DNA from: Eubacterium sp. AF16-48
Lineage (GTDB): Bacteria > Bacillota > Clostridia > Lachnospirales > Lachnospiraceae
Reading direction: 5' to 3'
NCBI RefSeq assembly: GCF_003479405.1
Contig: NZ_QUHB01000003.1
Location: 1 to 64,000 of the forward strand
Length of the DNA: 64,000 nt
Part shown: piece by piece, positions 27,011 to 35,999 of the stretch
Layout of the letters: every line of letters starts with the position of its first letter
Numbering within the stretch: the stretch's first letter is position 1
Notes under the pieces: model-generated
What the model was told of the DNA's origin: nothing
Seen by the model: only the letters and a program-made list of their open reading frames with translations
The model's database searches: none
Translations under genes and position numbers: made by a program

Positions 27011-29335
27011 TTGAAAAGATTAATTAAGAAAATCACTGTGTATATGCTTATAGCAGCAATGTCAATTACCGGTATTACGGTATATAAAACAAGTGATGTA
27101 AGTGCTACAACTACAAACAAAATTAAATATAAGGATTTCTTAAAAGCAAACGGTAAGGTTCTTAAGAATAATTATGGACAGGGGGATACCGTATATCTTA
27201 GGGGAACAAATGCAGGGGGATATATGTTACAGGAGTTTTGGCTTACGCCTACGGATTATACTGCTAATGTAACAGACCAGACAGATTTGATTAATACATT
27301 AACTAACAGATTTGGCAGTGATGCCGCAAAAACTCTTATTAACACATATGAAAGTAATTACTGGAAGGAATCAGATTTTGATACATGTGCAAGTCTGGGG
27401 ATAAATTGTATAAGACTTCCAATTTGGTACAGGAATTTTGTTGATGAAAACAATAACTGGTACAGCAATGCTTTTGACAGGGTTGACTGGTTTGTTGAAC
27501 AGGCAGGAAAAAGAGGAATCTATGTAATTATAGATATGCACGGTGCCTATGGTTCACAAAACGGAAGCGACCATTCAGGCGTGGATGGAGGAAACGATAA
27601 AAAAGGTGCTTCTGAGTTTTTCTTTGGAAGTAATGCAGCTTCTAATCAGGAGAAGTATTATCAGATGTGGGAAAAAATAGCTGAACACTATAATAGCAAT
27701 CCTGTAGTGGCAGGTTATGATTTGCTAAATGAACCTTATAATGAATATCGTTATAATTCAGGATATTCAGACGATCAGTTACATTCATGGTTGTGGAATA
27801 TTTATGATAATGCATATAAAAGAATTAGAGCAAAGGATCCAACCCATGTTATTATTATGGAAGCAACATGGGAACCTACAGATTTGCCAAATCCTGATAC
27901 ATATGGATGGGAAAATGTTATGTATGAGTATCATAATTATTTATATGATGATTATGAGAATGCAAATGGTCAGCAGATTGCCAATATGCAAAAGCGTATA
28001 AATAACATAAACAGTGCAAATTATAATGTTCCAAGTTATATGGGAGAATTTTCATACTTTAATAGTCCGTCTACATGGGAGCAGGGACTTAAGCTGTTAA
28101 ACGACAGTGGTTTAAATTGGACAAACTGGACATATAAATGCGTATCCACATACGGAAACTGGGGACTGGTTAATCAGTCAGTTTCAAGTGTCAATGCAGA
28201 GAGTGATTCTTATGATACTATTTTGGCAAAATGGTCTAATGTGGGTTCAGGATATTTAAATACATCCCTTACAAACGTATTTAAGAAATACACTCCGGGA
28301 GTGATTTCAAGTTCAGAACCTGAATGTATGAATGAGGGAAGTTACTATTTAGGGTGTACAGATAATATTGTAACGGCAGTAAATAGTGGTAACAGTCCTT
28401 TATCAGCAAACAAATCATCGTACTCATCCACAGATGATGTGTTGGAAGTAATTAATAATGGTAATGGAACAATTTCCTTAAAATCAAAGGCAAACGGAAA
28501 GTATGTATGCGCAGTTATAGATGAAAATAATCAGTTGTTGGCAAGAAGTAATAATATAAGTTTGTGGGAACAGTTTGAACCTGTCCATGTAACAGGAAAT
28601 CAATATGCCCTTCGTTCCATTGCAAATGGAAAATATGTAAAGGCAGATTTTGACGATTCATCAGATAAGGGACAGCTAAAGGCAGTTAGCGATAATATAG
28701 GGGGCGCATGGGAGTGCTTTAATTTCTATAGTGCAGGGGAAGTTACTACAGATGCTCCTACGGCAGCACCAACAGAAAAAGCAACAGAGAATGATACATC
28801 AGGTATAACAATTTCAGATGATGTTAAGGTGGAAGGATTCCAGATAAGTAACATTTTAGAGGGCTTAAGGACAGTTTCTTCTGTTGAGCCATCTATTAAT
28901 GGAAAAAATGTTGTTGAATTTGGAAATATATATGCAGTGGATGTTGACAGTGTATCCGATGACGATATGTATGTAGGAGTGGAAAATAAATTTGTGGCAG
29001 CTGTAAATTCAACAAGTAATGGAATTACTGACCGACAGTTTTCCAAGTCAGATACAGCTACTAATTATGTTATGACAATGACAGATAATGGAAAGACAGT
29101 GCCGGCGCTTACACAGTCCTATAAAATCAGGGCATATGCAAAGTTATCTGATGGAACATATTTGTATAGTAAAGTTGCAAAATTTTCCATATTTAATGTG
29201 GCAAAGACTTTATATGATAATTCAAAAATGAATACAAACGCAGGACACGAGTATTTATATGATAATATTTTGAAGGTTGTGGACAGCAATTACAAGAAAG
29301 TTGATTATGACTGGAGCGTAATAGTTGTGAAATAA
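27011..29335 (+). CDS. Secreted GH5 glucanase with beta-trefoil and shared C-terminal modules
   Basis: A 774-residue secreted enzyme, paralogous to the preceding GH5. A signal peptide (to about residue 35, SDVSATTTN) is followed by a GH5 domain (about 40-430) with acid/base Glu241 in YDLLNEPY and nucleophile Glu346 in YMGEFSYF. A fascin/ricin-like beta-trefoil (about 435-580) replaces the CBM6 of its neighbour. A Thr/Pro/Ala linker and the shared C-terminal module (about 600-774, KVEGFQIS to VDYDWSVI) follow. The start is TTG 27011 after AAGGAGG (26998-27004). A GTG at 27 bases upstream is in frame but lies before that site. A frame-shifted hydrophobic tail lies just past the stop. Confidence 0.88.
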   Translation: MKRLIKKITVYMLIAAMSITGITVYKTSDVSATTTNKIKYKDFLKANGKVLKNNYGQGDTVYLRGTNAGGYMLQEFWLTPTDYTANVTDQTDLINTLTNRFGSDAAKTLINTYESNYWKESDFDTCASLGINCIRLPIWYRNFVDENNNWYSNAFDRVDWFVEQAGKRGIYVIIDMHGAYGSQNGSDHSGVDGGNDKKGASEFFFGSNAASNQEKYYQMWEKIAEHYNSNPVVAGYDLLNEPYNEYRYNSGYSDDQLHSWLWNIYDNAYKRIRAKDPTHVIIMEATWEPTDLPNPDTYGWENVMYEYHNYLYDDYENANGQQIANMQKRINNINSANYNVPSYMGEFSYFNSPSTWEQGLKLLNDSGLNWTNWTYKCVSTYGNWGLVNQSVSSVNAESDSYDTILAKWSNVGSGYLNTSLTNVFKKYTPGVISSSEPECMNEGSYYLGCTDNIVTAVNSGNSPLSANKSSYSSTDDVLEVINNGNGTISLKSKANGKYVCAVIDENNQLLARSNNISLWEQFEPVHVTGNQYALRSIANGKYVKADFDDSSDKGQLKAVSDNIGGAWECFNFYSAGEVTTDAPTAAPTEKATENDTSGITISDDVKVEGFQISNILEGLRTVSSVEPSINGKNVVEFGNIYAVDVDSVSDDDMYVGVENKFVAAVNSTSNGITDRQFSKSDTATNYVMTMTDNGKTVPALTQSYKIRAYAKLSDGTYLYSKVAKFSIFNVAKTLYDNSKMNTNAGHEYLYDNILKVVDSNYKKVDYDWSVIVVK

Positions 29336-29406
29336 TACTTGCGGTTGCAGTAGCACTGGCATTACCGTCAATGTTTAAATTAAAAAGAAAAAGAGACGAT
29401 ATATAA
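29335..29406 (+). pseudogene. Out-of-frame hydrophobic tail after GH5, possible anchor relic
   Basis: In the -1 frame relative to the GH5 stop, the sequence encodes ILAVAVALALPSMFK and then a basic KLKRKRDDI tail ending in TAA. This is the shape of a C-terminal membrane anchor (hydrophobic segment plus positive tail). A -1 slip at the final AAA codon of the GH5 gene would join the two. There is no LPXTG-like motif in front of it. It could be coincidence or a relic of a former cell-wall anchor. Confidence 0.35.
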
Positions 29407-29419
29407 ATTGTCTTAGATG

Positions 29420-29465
29420 AAAAAATAGTGGAATTTTATGTTTTCATAATATTCCACTATTTTTT
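29420..29465. terminator. Bidirectional terminator between GH5 and HAD genes
   Basis: AAAAAATAGTGGAAT (29420-29434) pairs with ATTCCACTATTTTTT (29451-29465). The A/T flanks suit both convergent directions. Confidence 0.88.
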
Positions 29466-29471
29466 ATACAT

Positions 29472-30101
29472 CTAACCAACTATTTGTTCCAACTCCTCAA
29501 AGGAATTAATTGTATAATCAGGTTTTTCCACTTCGCCAAAACCGTATTTTGCATATATGAAGTCAATGCCGGCTAGTTTTGAAGCATTGAAATCCCCTAA
29601 TGTATCACCAATATAGGCGGCATGTTTAATGGAGTTACGTTTCATAACCAGCTTGATGTTCTCGCCCTTTGGAACCTGATTGTCACCCCAGTTCTGAAAA
29701 TCAGTAAAGTATTTATTCATGTTATGGGAGGTAAGAAATGTTTGAATATATCCTGCCTGTCCATTGCTTACAATACATAATTTAAAGTTTTTAGAGAGAT
29801 TACTAAGAGTTTTTTCTACATTAGGAAACAAAATACCGCCATGGTTTGTTAAGTATTCATTTTCAATTTCGCAACAATGCTGTAAAATATCCAGCTGTTT
29901 TTCCTTTGGATATTCTGAAAAAAGTTTAGCGGCAATTTCATCCATGGGCAGCCCCATAACCCCTTGCAATTCTTCAGCAGTAAGTTCACGGTTTTCTAAC
30001 CCTATAAAATCTTTTATTGCAATATTCCAGGATGTGCGTATATTTTCCGTGGCATCCCAAAGGGTGCCGTCTAAATCAAATAATAAACCATCATATTTCA
30101 T
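29472..30101 (-). CDS. HAD-superfamily phosphatase, phosphoglycolate phosphatase-like
   Basis: A 209-residue cytoplasmic HAD hydrolase. Motif I is FDLDGTLWD (residues 7-15), a cap domain follows, motif II is CIVSNGQ, and motif IV is YIGDTLGDFNASKLAGID. It resembles the phosphoglycolate phosphatase/PGMB-like subgroup. It lies 13 bases downstream of the glycerol-1-phosphate dehydrogenase gene on the same strand and is probably co-transcribed, which hints at a glycerol phosphate or sugar phosphate substrate. That link is inference from context. Confidence 0.85.
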   Translation of the reverse strand: MKYDGLLFDLDGTLWDATENIRTSWNIAIKDFIGLENRELTAEELQGVMGLPMDEIAAKLFSEYPKEKQLDILQHCCEIENEYLTNHGGILFPNVEKTLSNLSKNFKLCIVSNGQAGYIQTFLTSHNMNKYFTDFQNWGDNQVPKGENIKLVMKRNSIKHAAYIGDTLGDFNASKLAGIDFIYAKYGFGEVEKPDYTINSFEELEQIVG

Positions 30102-30114
30102 ATATTACTCCAAT

Positions 30115-31170
30115 CTATCCGAATACACGTTTTAAAACGTCATCTTCACATAATATTTTTTTTGCCAGTTCTCTATATTGCTCCTCGTGGAGATATGTGT
30201 GTCTGTGAGGCTTAATTTCCGGAGCCATATCAATAGCTCTCATATAGTCGTCCCTGTTTAAATTAAGTGTACTTACATAATCCCAAAATCCTGTTTTTTC
30301 AAAAATTGCATTAACACGTATATATCTGTGATTTTGAACACGACTCATAAGGTAAGTGGCAACCCCCACCTGAATACCATGTAATTGAGGATGTTCAAGC
30401 ATTTTGTCAAGGGAATGGGAAATAAGATGCTCACTTCCACTAGTAGGAGTGCTGCCTCCGGCAATTTCGTTGGCAATTCCACTCATGGCAAGAGAGTCCA
30501 CCAGTTCCCTTAAAAAAAGGTCATCATGTATTGTTTCAAAAGGAGTTCTTACAAAACTGTTTACTGCCTTTTTTGCAATCATAACGGCAAAATCATTCAT
30601 TTCTGAATATCCCCGTTCAGCTTCAAAATTCCAGTCATACAATGCCGTAATTTTTGATACCATGTCACCAATACCTGAAAAGATAAATTTTTCAGGGGCA
30701 CTTTTCAAAATTTCAGTGTCGGCAACAATACCATAAGCCATTTTGGCAGGCACCGAAGTACGACGACCATTGACTAAAAGAGAGGCACTGGCACTGGAAA
30801 AACCGTCACTGGAAGCAGATGTAGGAATACTTACATAAGGCAGTTTCCTAAGGTATGCCGCATATTTTGCAGTGTCAATAACCTTGCCACCTCCGATTCC
30901 AACAATAACCTGAGCTTTAGAATCAATGTTAAAAGCTAAGTTAATAATATCTTCTATTTTAGTTGTATCTAATTCCATATAATCAAGAACTGTTATACCA
31001 TCTTTTTTTAGAGAATCCATTATTTCATTTCCAAACATGCTGATTAAACCGTTCCCAAAATACAAAACGGCATTTTTAAAACCACTGCTTTTAAGATATG
31101 AACCAAGATTTTCTAAAGTATTTTTTCCAACTTTTAGAATAGTTGGAATGGAAATATGACTACCTGCCAT
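30115..31170 (-). CDS. sn-Glycerol-1-phosphate dehydrogenase (AraM/EgsA-like)
   Basis: A 351-residue enzyme of the iron-type alcohol dehydrogenase fold, closest to glycerol-1-phosphate dehydrogenases, which reduce dihydroxyacetone phosphate with NAD(P)H. The nucleotide loop is GIGGGKVIDTAKY (near 93), followed by IPTSASSDGFSS, and the metal-ligand region has SEHLISHSLD and QLHGIQVGVATY. I chose the ATG at 31170 after TAGGTG; a GTG three codons earlier has no room for a ribosome site. It is followed by a HAD phosphatase gene. In bacteria G1P is used for ether-type lipids (B. subtilis) or surface polymers; which applies here is unknown. Confidence 0.85.
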   Translation of the reverse strand: MAGSHISIPTILKVGKNTLENLGSYLKSSGFKNAVLYFGNGLISMFGNEIMDSLKKDGITVLDYMELDTTKIEDIINLAFNIDSKAQVIVGIGGGKVIDTAKYAAYLRKLPYVSIPTSASSDGFSSASASLLVNGRRTSVPAKMAYGIVADTEILKSAPEKFIFSGIGDMVSKITALYDWNFEAERGYSEMNDFAVMIAKKAVNSFVRTPFETIHDDLFLRELVDSLAMSGIANEIAGGSTPTSGSEHLISHSLDKMLEHPQLHGIQVGVATYLMSRVQNHRYIRVNAIFEKTGFWDYVSTLNLNRDDYMRAIDMAPEIKPHRHTYLHEEQYRELAKKILCEDDVLKRVFG

Positions 31171-31239
31171 AATTATCACCTACCTTATTCATAATATGTC
31201 ACAATTATAACAGATTATAACATATGTTGCGGAGTTAAA

Positions 31240-31268
31240 TTGAAAAAAATGAATACAATTGTTATACT
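31240..31268 (+). promoter_or_regulatory. Promoter of the membrane protein/GNAT operon
   Basis: -35 TTGAAA (31240-31245), 17-bp spacer, -10 TATACT (31263-31268). A GGGATGT/ACATCCC hairpin lies in the leader (about 31288-31320), of unknown role. Confidence 0.7.
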
Positions 31269-31362
31269 AAACAGTAAATAAATGTAGGGATGTGTAGATA
31301 TGGATAAGAAATAACATCCCTTAGGGGCATAGAAAATTTAATTTTTATCAGGAGGTAACGGT

Positions 31363-31920
31363 ATGAGAAGGATAGTAGCAATTGGGAATGTTTTATATGT
31401 ATATTTAATTTTGGGAATGCTTGCCATGATATTTGGAAGTAATACACCTACAGGAATGTACCTTATGAAAAATCTGTTTTTCGATGATGTGTACATAATG
31501 ATATTGGCTTTTATTATATTCGGCGCGGTGTGGCTTGCCATGAATATTGTTTTCCTGACATTGGTGGTAGTGGGAAAATTAAAATATGAGGCTTCAGTTA
31601 TGGCACGAACCCACATGATTGTAAAACTAGTCCAGATTCCGGCATATATTGGAATTTTTATTATGGGATTATTATGTTTGCTAACTATTTTTACATTTGC
31701 ATTTTCCATAGCACTGTTTCTTTTCGATGCTTTTAGCATAATTTTAACAGGACTATTTGCCATTGCATGTTTTAGCTGCATGAAAAATGAAGGAATGATT
31801 ACCGATGGAATACAGCTTGTAATGTCTGTTTTCTCCTTTGTTTTCTGCGCAGACACAATAATATCCGTAATTGCATATATAAATACAAAAAAGCACAAAG
31901 CAGAAGCTTTAAACAACTAA
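31363..31920 (+). CDS. Polytopic membrane protein of unknown function
   Basis: A 185-residue protein with about five hydrophobic segments (near residues 5-27, 43-68, 85-110, 112-135 and 145-170) and a short charged C-terminus. I do not recognise the family. The ATG follows GGAGGTAA at ideal spacing. It is 13 bases ahead of a GNAT acetyltransferase gene and shares its promoter. Confidence 0.75.
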   Translation: MRRIVAIGNVLYVYLILGMLAMIFGSNTPTGMYLMKNLFFDDVYIMILAFIIFGAVWLAMNIVFLTLVVVGKLKYEASVMARTHMIVKLVQIPAYIGIFIMGLLCLLTIFTFAFSIALFLFDAFSIILTGLFAIACFSCMKNEGMITDGIQLVMSVFSFVFCADTIISVIAYINTKKHKAEALNN

Positions 31921-31933
31921 AGAAGGTGAATTT

Positions 31934-32518
31934 ATGATTAGGGTTGCAAAAAGAGAAGACGCAGAAGAGCTACTTAAAATTTATTCTTATTATGTTGAAA
32001 ATACAGCTATAACCTTTGAATATGATGTCCCATCAGTTGAAGAGTTTAGTGATAGGATTTCAAATACATTAAAAAAATATCCTTATTTAGTTTTAGAGGA
32101 AGAAGGAAAAATTTTAGGTTATACATATGCCGGGGAATTTAAGTCAAGAGCGGCATATGACAGGGCTGTGGAAACTACTATTTATATGGATAAAAATCTT
32201 AAACATAGGGGAATGGGAAAAAAGCTGTATAAGGCCTTAGAACAGGCACTTGAACTGCAGAAAATTACCAATTTGTATGCCTGTATAGCATATCCTAAAG
32301 AGGAGGATGAATATCTTACAAAAAACAGTGTAGAGTATCATCAGCACTTAGGTTACAGGATGGTAGGAGAATTTTATAATTGTGGTTATAAATTCGGAAG
32401 ATGGTACAATATGGTATGGATGGAAAAAATAATTGCACCTCATAAAGACCATCCCGATAAAGTGCTGAAGTTTGATGAAATAAGAAATATTTTTAAAGAA
32501 ATGTATGGAATAAATTAA
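31934..32518 (+). CDS. GNAT acetyltransferase, phosphinothricin N-acetyltransferase-like
   Basis: A 194-residue GNAT enzyme that transfers an acetyl group from acetyl-CoA to an amine. The opening MIRVAKREDAEELLKIY and the CoA-binding motif A KHRGMGKKLYKALEQA (near residues 92-107) fit the PAT/YncA-like subgroup, as does the WYNMVWMEK region near the end. The ATG follows AGAAGGTG. It is second in an operon with a membrane protein. The true acceptor is unknown; many members act on amino-acid analogues. Confidence 0.85.
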   Translation: MIRVAKREDAEELLKIYSYYVENTAITFEYDVPSVEEFSDRISNTLKKYPYLVLEEEGKILGYTYAGEFKSRAAYDRAVETTIYMDKNLKHRGMGKKLYKALEQALELQKITNLYACIAYPKEEDEYLTKNSVEYHQHLGYRMVGEFYNCGYKFGRWYNMVWMEKIIAPHKDHPDKVLKFDEIRNIFKEMYGIN

Positions 32519-32998
32519 TCATACTTCAATTTTTTCAAATCTGTATTTCTGCTTAATGTCAGGGTATTTATTGTGGTCTACTTCACTCGTAAACATATCA
32601 AAGGGGCGGGCGCATACCTTGAAAGGTGCATATAATCCCTGATAAATAACTAACCTTTCACCATTTTCCGTGTGGGCGGCAAAGGCCAGAACTTTATATA
32701 AATATTCAGAGGTATTAGAAGAAACAAGCTCACGCTTGAAATGCCTTACTATATCCCCAACTTTTATGTTATGGGTAGATAAATTATCCGGATTATTGTA
32801 TACATCAGTATCAATATCCGGTTTTTTTTCTGTATCCGGCAATTCCTCATATTCCTCCTTATCCAGGGAAACAGGTGCTCCGGATTTACCGGAAATGTGT
32901 ACTCCTCCATACCAGGTACCTTCAACTTCAAAAATATCGCCAACTTCATATTCCATGGAATAATCGTTGTTTTTCTTTATAATTTTAATTTTGCTCAT
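32519..32998 (-). CDS. DUF1653 domain protein
   Basis: A 159-residue cytoplasmic protein. The C-terminal ~75 residues ([13 protein letters not shown] to YRFEKIEV) are a DUF1653 domain, a small beta-rich fold of unknown function. The N-terminal ~70 residues form a separate short beta-rich segment with an acidic linker. I chose the ATG at 32998 after TAGGAGAT; the frame runs seven codons further without a better site. It ends one base after the convergent GNAT gene with no terminator between. Confidence 0.8.
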   Translation of the reverse strand: MSKIKIIKKNNDYSMEYEVGDIFEVEGTWYGGVHISGKSGAPVSLDKEEYEELPDTEKKPDIDTDVYNNPDNLSTHNIKVGDIVRHFKRELVSSNTSEYLYKVLAFAAHTENGERLVIYQGLYAPFKVCARPFDMFTSEVDHNKYPDIKQKYRFEKIEV

Positions 32999-33118
32999 AT
33001 TAACAAATCTCCTAAACAATTATTTAACGTTAAAATACTTACATCATTATATTATATCCCCTTAAAAATGTAAAAAATAAATTTATGTTTTGGGATTAAA
33101 ATAATGTAAGGATAAACA

Positions 33119-33147
33119 TTGACGCATCAACTTTACAGTTTTATAAT
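33119..33147 (+). promoter_or_regulatory. Sigma-A promoter
   Basis: TTGACG (33119-33124), 17-bp spacer, TATAAT (33142-33147), upstream of the hypothetical/YoaK pair. Confidence 0.82.
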
Positions 33148-33180
33148 TTGTTTGAAAATAATATTTAAGGAGGAATTTAT

Positions 33181-33987
33181 ATGTCTACGAAAATTTCAAA
33201 AATACCAAGAGAAGAGGCAGTGGAAGCTATTTTTTCAAAAATTATTCAATCACCTGTTGCCTGTGAACGGTTAAGTGAGACTTTTTATGAGCACCTAAAT
33301 GATGATCATTTAGTGGTGGATTCAAATTCGGAACGCTTTGCAAAAATACTATTTTCAGCATATGAAACTCAGGATATAAGTGCTTTGCTTTTAGAGGTAT
33401 GCCAAAAAAGTATGTTTGATTTGTTAAGAGAGGCATATCTTATTCCGAAAAGATTTTATGGAAAAAATGGGAGAAATCCAATACTTCTTTCTGATGTGGA
33501 GGGAAAATTGTTAAAGGATATTAAAGAACCTGTGTCACATCACGAATATACTAAATTTAAGGAAATATTTGAAAATCATGTATGTGCACCAAGGTCTAAA
33601 TTGTATTTAGCAGACGGGTTTGACATAGCAAGATATTACACTAAGGATATGGAAATTGAAGAAAAATTAGAAAACAGACGTCGTGGAATAATGATATTGT
33701 ATGCGCTTCCGGATACGGTAAAATTGGGAATGACGGAGGCACAGGCATATGCAATTATATGGGATACTTTTAGAATGATTCAAAGTGTAGCTCCTTCTGC
33801 AATGGTTTATTATGGACAGGAAACAGGGAAGAAAAATCAAAAGAAGTTTGATGAAATAGGAATTTTACTTCCGATACATCAGTTTGAGAAAAGAATGTTA
33901 CATCATTTAGAGGAAATTGACGGAATAGTTTTATCATGCAGAGAAAAAATGATGGAAGAAGCCGGCGAGGACAGCCTTGAATTGTAG
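33181..33987 (+). CDS. Hypothetical cytoplasmic protein
   Basis: A 268-residue soluble, largely helical protein that I do not recognise. It has no signal peptide, membrane segment or familiar catalytic motif. A basic patch EKLENRRRGIMILY lies near residue 160. It has a strong ribosome site (AAGGAGG, 33169-33175) and a good promoter. It ends 9 bases before a YoaK-family gene and is probably co-transcribed with it. Confidence 0.7.
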   Translation: MSTKISKIPREEAVEAIFSKIIQSPVACERLSETFYEHLNDDHLVVDSNSERFAKILFSAYETQDISALLLEVCQKSMFDLLREAYLIPKRFYGKNGRNPILLSDVEGKLLKDIKEPVSHHEYTKFKEIFENHVCAPRSKLYLADGFDIARYYTKDMEIEEKLENRRRGIMILYALPDTVKLGMTEAQAYAIIWDTFRMIQSVAPSAMVYYGQETGKKNQKKFDEIGILLPIHQFEKRMLHHLEEIDGIVLSCREKMMEEAGEDSLEL

Positions 33988-33996
33988 GAGGATAGA

Positions 33997-34662
33997 ATGA
34001 AACAAACAAAGCAGATGTCTGAATCCATAAGACTTGGAATGCTTTTGGCAATTTCAGGAGGATTTATGGATGCATATTCATATATTGAGCGTGGACACGT
34101 TTTTGCAAATGCCCAGACAGGTAATATTTTATTATTTGGAGTAAATTTGTCAGAGGGAAATTTTAAAATGGCAATACATTACTTTCTGCCGGTACTGGCA
34201 TTTGCACTGGGAATTGCGTTAGCAGAAATAGTACATACTAAGGAATTGGAAATTTTGCATTGGAGGCAGGCGGCAGTTCTTATTGAAGCAGTGATGCTTG
34301 TGGGAGTCAGCTTTTTCCCATTATCTTTAAACCTGTTGGCAAATTCCTTGACATCCTTTGCCTGTGGCATACAGGTAGAAAGCTTTAGAAAGATACGTGG
34401 AAATGGTATAGCAACAACTATGTGTATTGGAAATTTGAGAAGTGGTACGCAGAATTTATGCAATTACTTCCATAATAAAGACATTGAATATTTTAAAAGC
34501 TCATTGCTTTATTATGGTATAATTGCATGCTTTGTAATAGGTGCGATAATTGGAAATTTATTTATTCACATATTGCAGGAAAAAGCAATTTTATGTTGTT
34601 CCGCACTGTTATTCTTTGTATTCTTTTTAATGTTTATTGACTTTGAAAGAGAAAAACTATAG
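33997..34662 (+). CDS. YoaK/DUF1275 family membrane protein
   Basis: A 221-residue membrane protein of the YoaK (DUF1275) family with about six hydrophobic segments. The family signature GGFMDAYSYIERGHVFANAQ is at residues 20-39, and the FACGIQVESFRKI segment is near 120. These proteins are small transporter-like membrane proteins without a proven substrate. The ATG follows GTAGGAGG (33985-33992), overlapping the stop of the upstream hypothetical gene. Confidence 0.88.
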   Translation: MKQTKQMSESIRLGMLLAISGGFMDAYSYIERGHVFANAQTGNILLFGVNLSEGNFKMAIHYFLPVLAFALGIALAEIVHTKELEILHWRQAAVLIEAVMLVGVSFFPLSLNLLANSLTSFACGIQVESFRKIRGNGIATTMCIGNLRSGTQNLCNYFHNKDIEYFKSSLLYYGIIACFVIGAIIGNLFIHILQEKAILCCSALLFFVFFLMFIDFEREKL

Positions 34663-34670
34663 TCAAAATA

Positions 34671-35999
34671 TCAGGTGCAGTATCTAAAGGATTTGTCTGT
34701 GATAATTCTTGCAAAAATCAGTCCAAGAGGAAGTGCCAGAATAATAAGCATTGCTGATGCAAACCAGGAGGCTGAGGTTGTAAGGGACATAGCACCTAAA
34801 TTGTATACTGCACGGTAAAGGTAAAGTCCCGGTACCATAATTACTATGGAAGGAACAGTGATTGCTATGCGGGGATATCCCAAACTATTTTTTAAGAGAG
34901 ACGCAAGTACTCCGGCGGTCAATGCACCGATAAATGCGGCGGCTGCCGGTGGAAATGCCGCAAGATCAACCAGTTCAAGTCTTAATGTATTGGCAATGGC
35001 ACCTATTACGGCTGCTGATGCTGCTAAAGGAATAGGACTGTTAAACATTATTGAAAAACCAAATACTCCTCCGAAGCTTGCTAGTAATCTTAGAAGCAGT
35101 AGTGCCGTTGCACTAAGGGAAAGTTCAGGAAAATTAAGAGGCTTCAGATTTAATATAAGAGCCATTATCCACGCTGTTATTGTTGCCACAACAATTATAA
35201 CAATGGCATAGGCAAGTCGCTCAAGGCCTGAACGCATATCTAACTTTGACAAGTCAATACCACTGGTTATAAAAGGAAATCCTGGAATTATAAATAACAT
35301 CGAGCATATATAACCCGCCTCGTGTTGAGGTGAAATGGCAAAAAATACTTCGGCAAATTTGAGTATTCCGGCATATACAAGGCATGCTAATGTTATAGAT
35401 GAAACAATACATAAAAAAAGTGTAAAGTGATGCTCTGATAACTTACATCTCAAATAATTTCCCATTCCTGCTCCTAAAAAAGCACAAATCATTTCAAAGG
35501 GTCCACCACCAAGAAGAAACGTAAATGCCCCACAGGCAAGTGCCGCAGCAAGTCCCAGGGCAACAGGTGAGTAAAGACCATGTATATGTTCAATCTCATC
35601 AAGGTGGACATGAAGTTCCTCACCGGACATTTTAATACCTTCTGATGAAAAGTCATTTATAAAATGCTCTAAACGGTTAAGTTTGGATGTATTTACTCCT
35701 GTATTTGTAAGACAGAGAGACTGGGAAAAACAATTATCACCATCAAAACAGGTGTAGTCTATAGACATAAGACCAATGTTGGCGGTGCATGTTATTCCCA
35801 GCTGTTCAGACAAAGTATTCATGGAACTTCTCACACGCCATGCTCCTGTTCCACAGGATAAAAGCATAAGACCGGTACGTCCGATTATTGATGCCTTTTC
35901 AACAAGACCGGCATTTGTAATAGGAATGTTTCCCAAACTGTCAGCATAGTCATGCCAATAAATATCCATATGATTTTTTTTAATATTATTTTGAACCAT
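34671..35999 (-). CDS. Threonine/serine exporter (ThrE) family protein
   Basis: A 442-residue protein. A soluble N-terminal domain of about 130 residues (DUF1212/ThrE N-terminal type, IIGRTGLMLLSCGTGAWRVR) leads into about ten hydrophobic segments, including the internal pair GFPFITSGIDLSK and GFSIMFNSPIPLAASAA. This is the fused ThrE form, thought to export threonine and serine. I chose the ATG at 35999 after GGGAG; the frame is open further upstream, but that stretch is AT-rich, has no ribosome site and is unlike the family. Confidence 0.85.
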   Translation of the reverse strand: MVQNNIKKNHMDIYWHDYADSLGNIPITNAGLVEKASIIGRTGLMLLSCGTGAWRVRSSMNTLSEQLGITCTANIGLMSIDYTCFDGDNCFSQSLCLTNTGVNTSKLNRLEHFINDFSSEGIKMSGEELHVHLDEIEHIHGLYSPVALGLAAALACGAFTFLLGGGPFEMICAFLGAGMGNYLRCKLSEHHFTLFLCIVSSITLACLVYAGILKFAEVFFAISPQHEAGYICSMLFIIPGFPFITSGIDLSKLDMRSGLERLAYAIVIIVVATITAWIMALILNLKPLNFPELSLSATALLLLRLLASFGGVFGFSIMFNSPIPLAASAAVIGAIANTLRLELVDLAAFPPAAAAFIGALTAGVLASLLKNSLGYPRIAITVPSIVIMVPGLYLYRAVYNLGAMSLTTSASWFASAMLIILALPLGLIFARIITDKSFRYCT

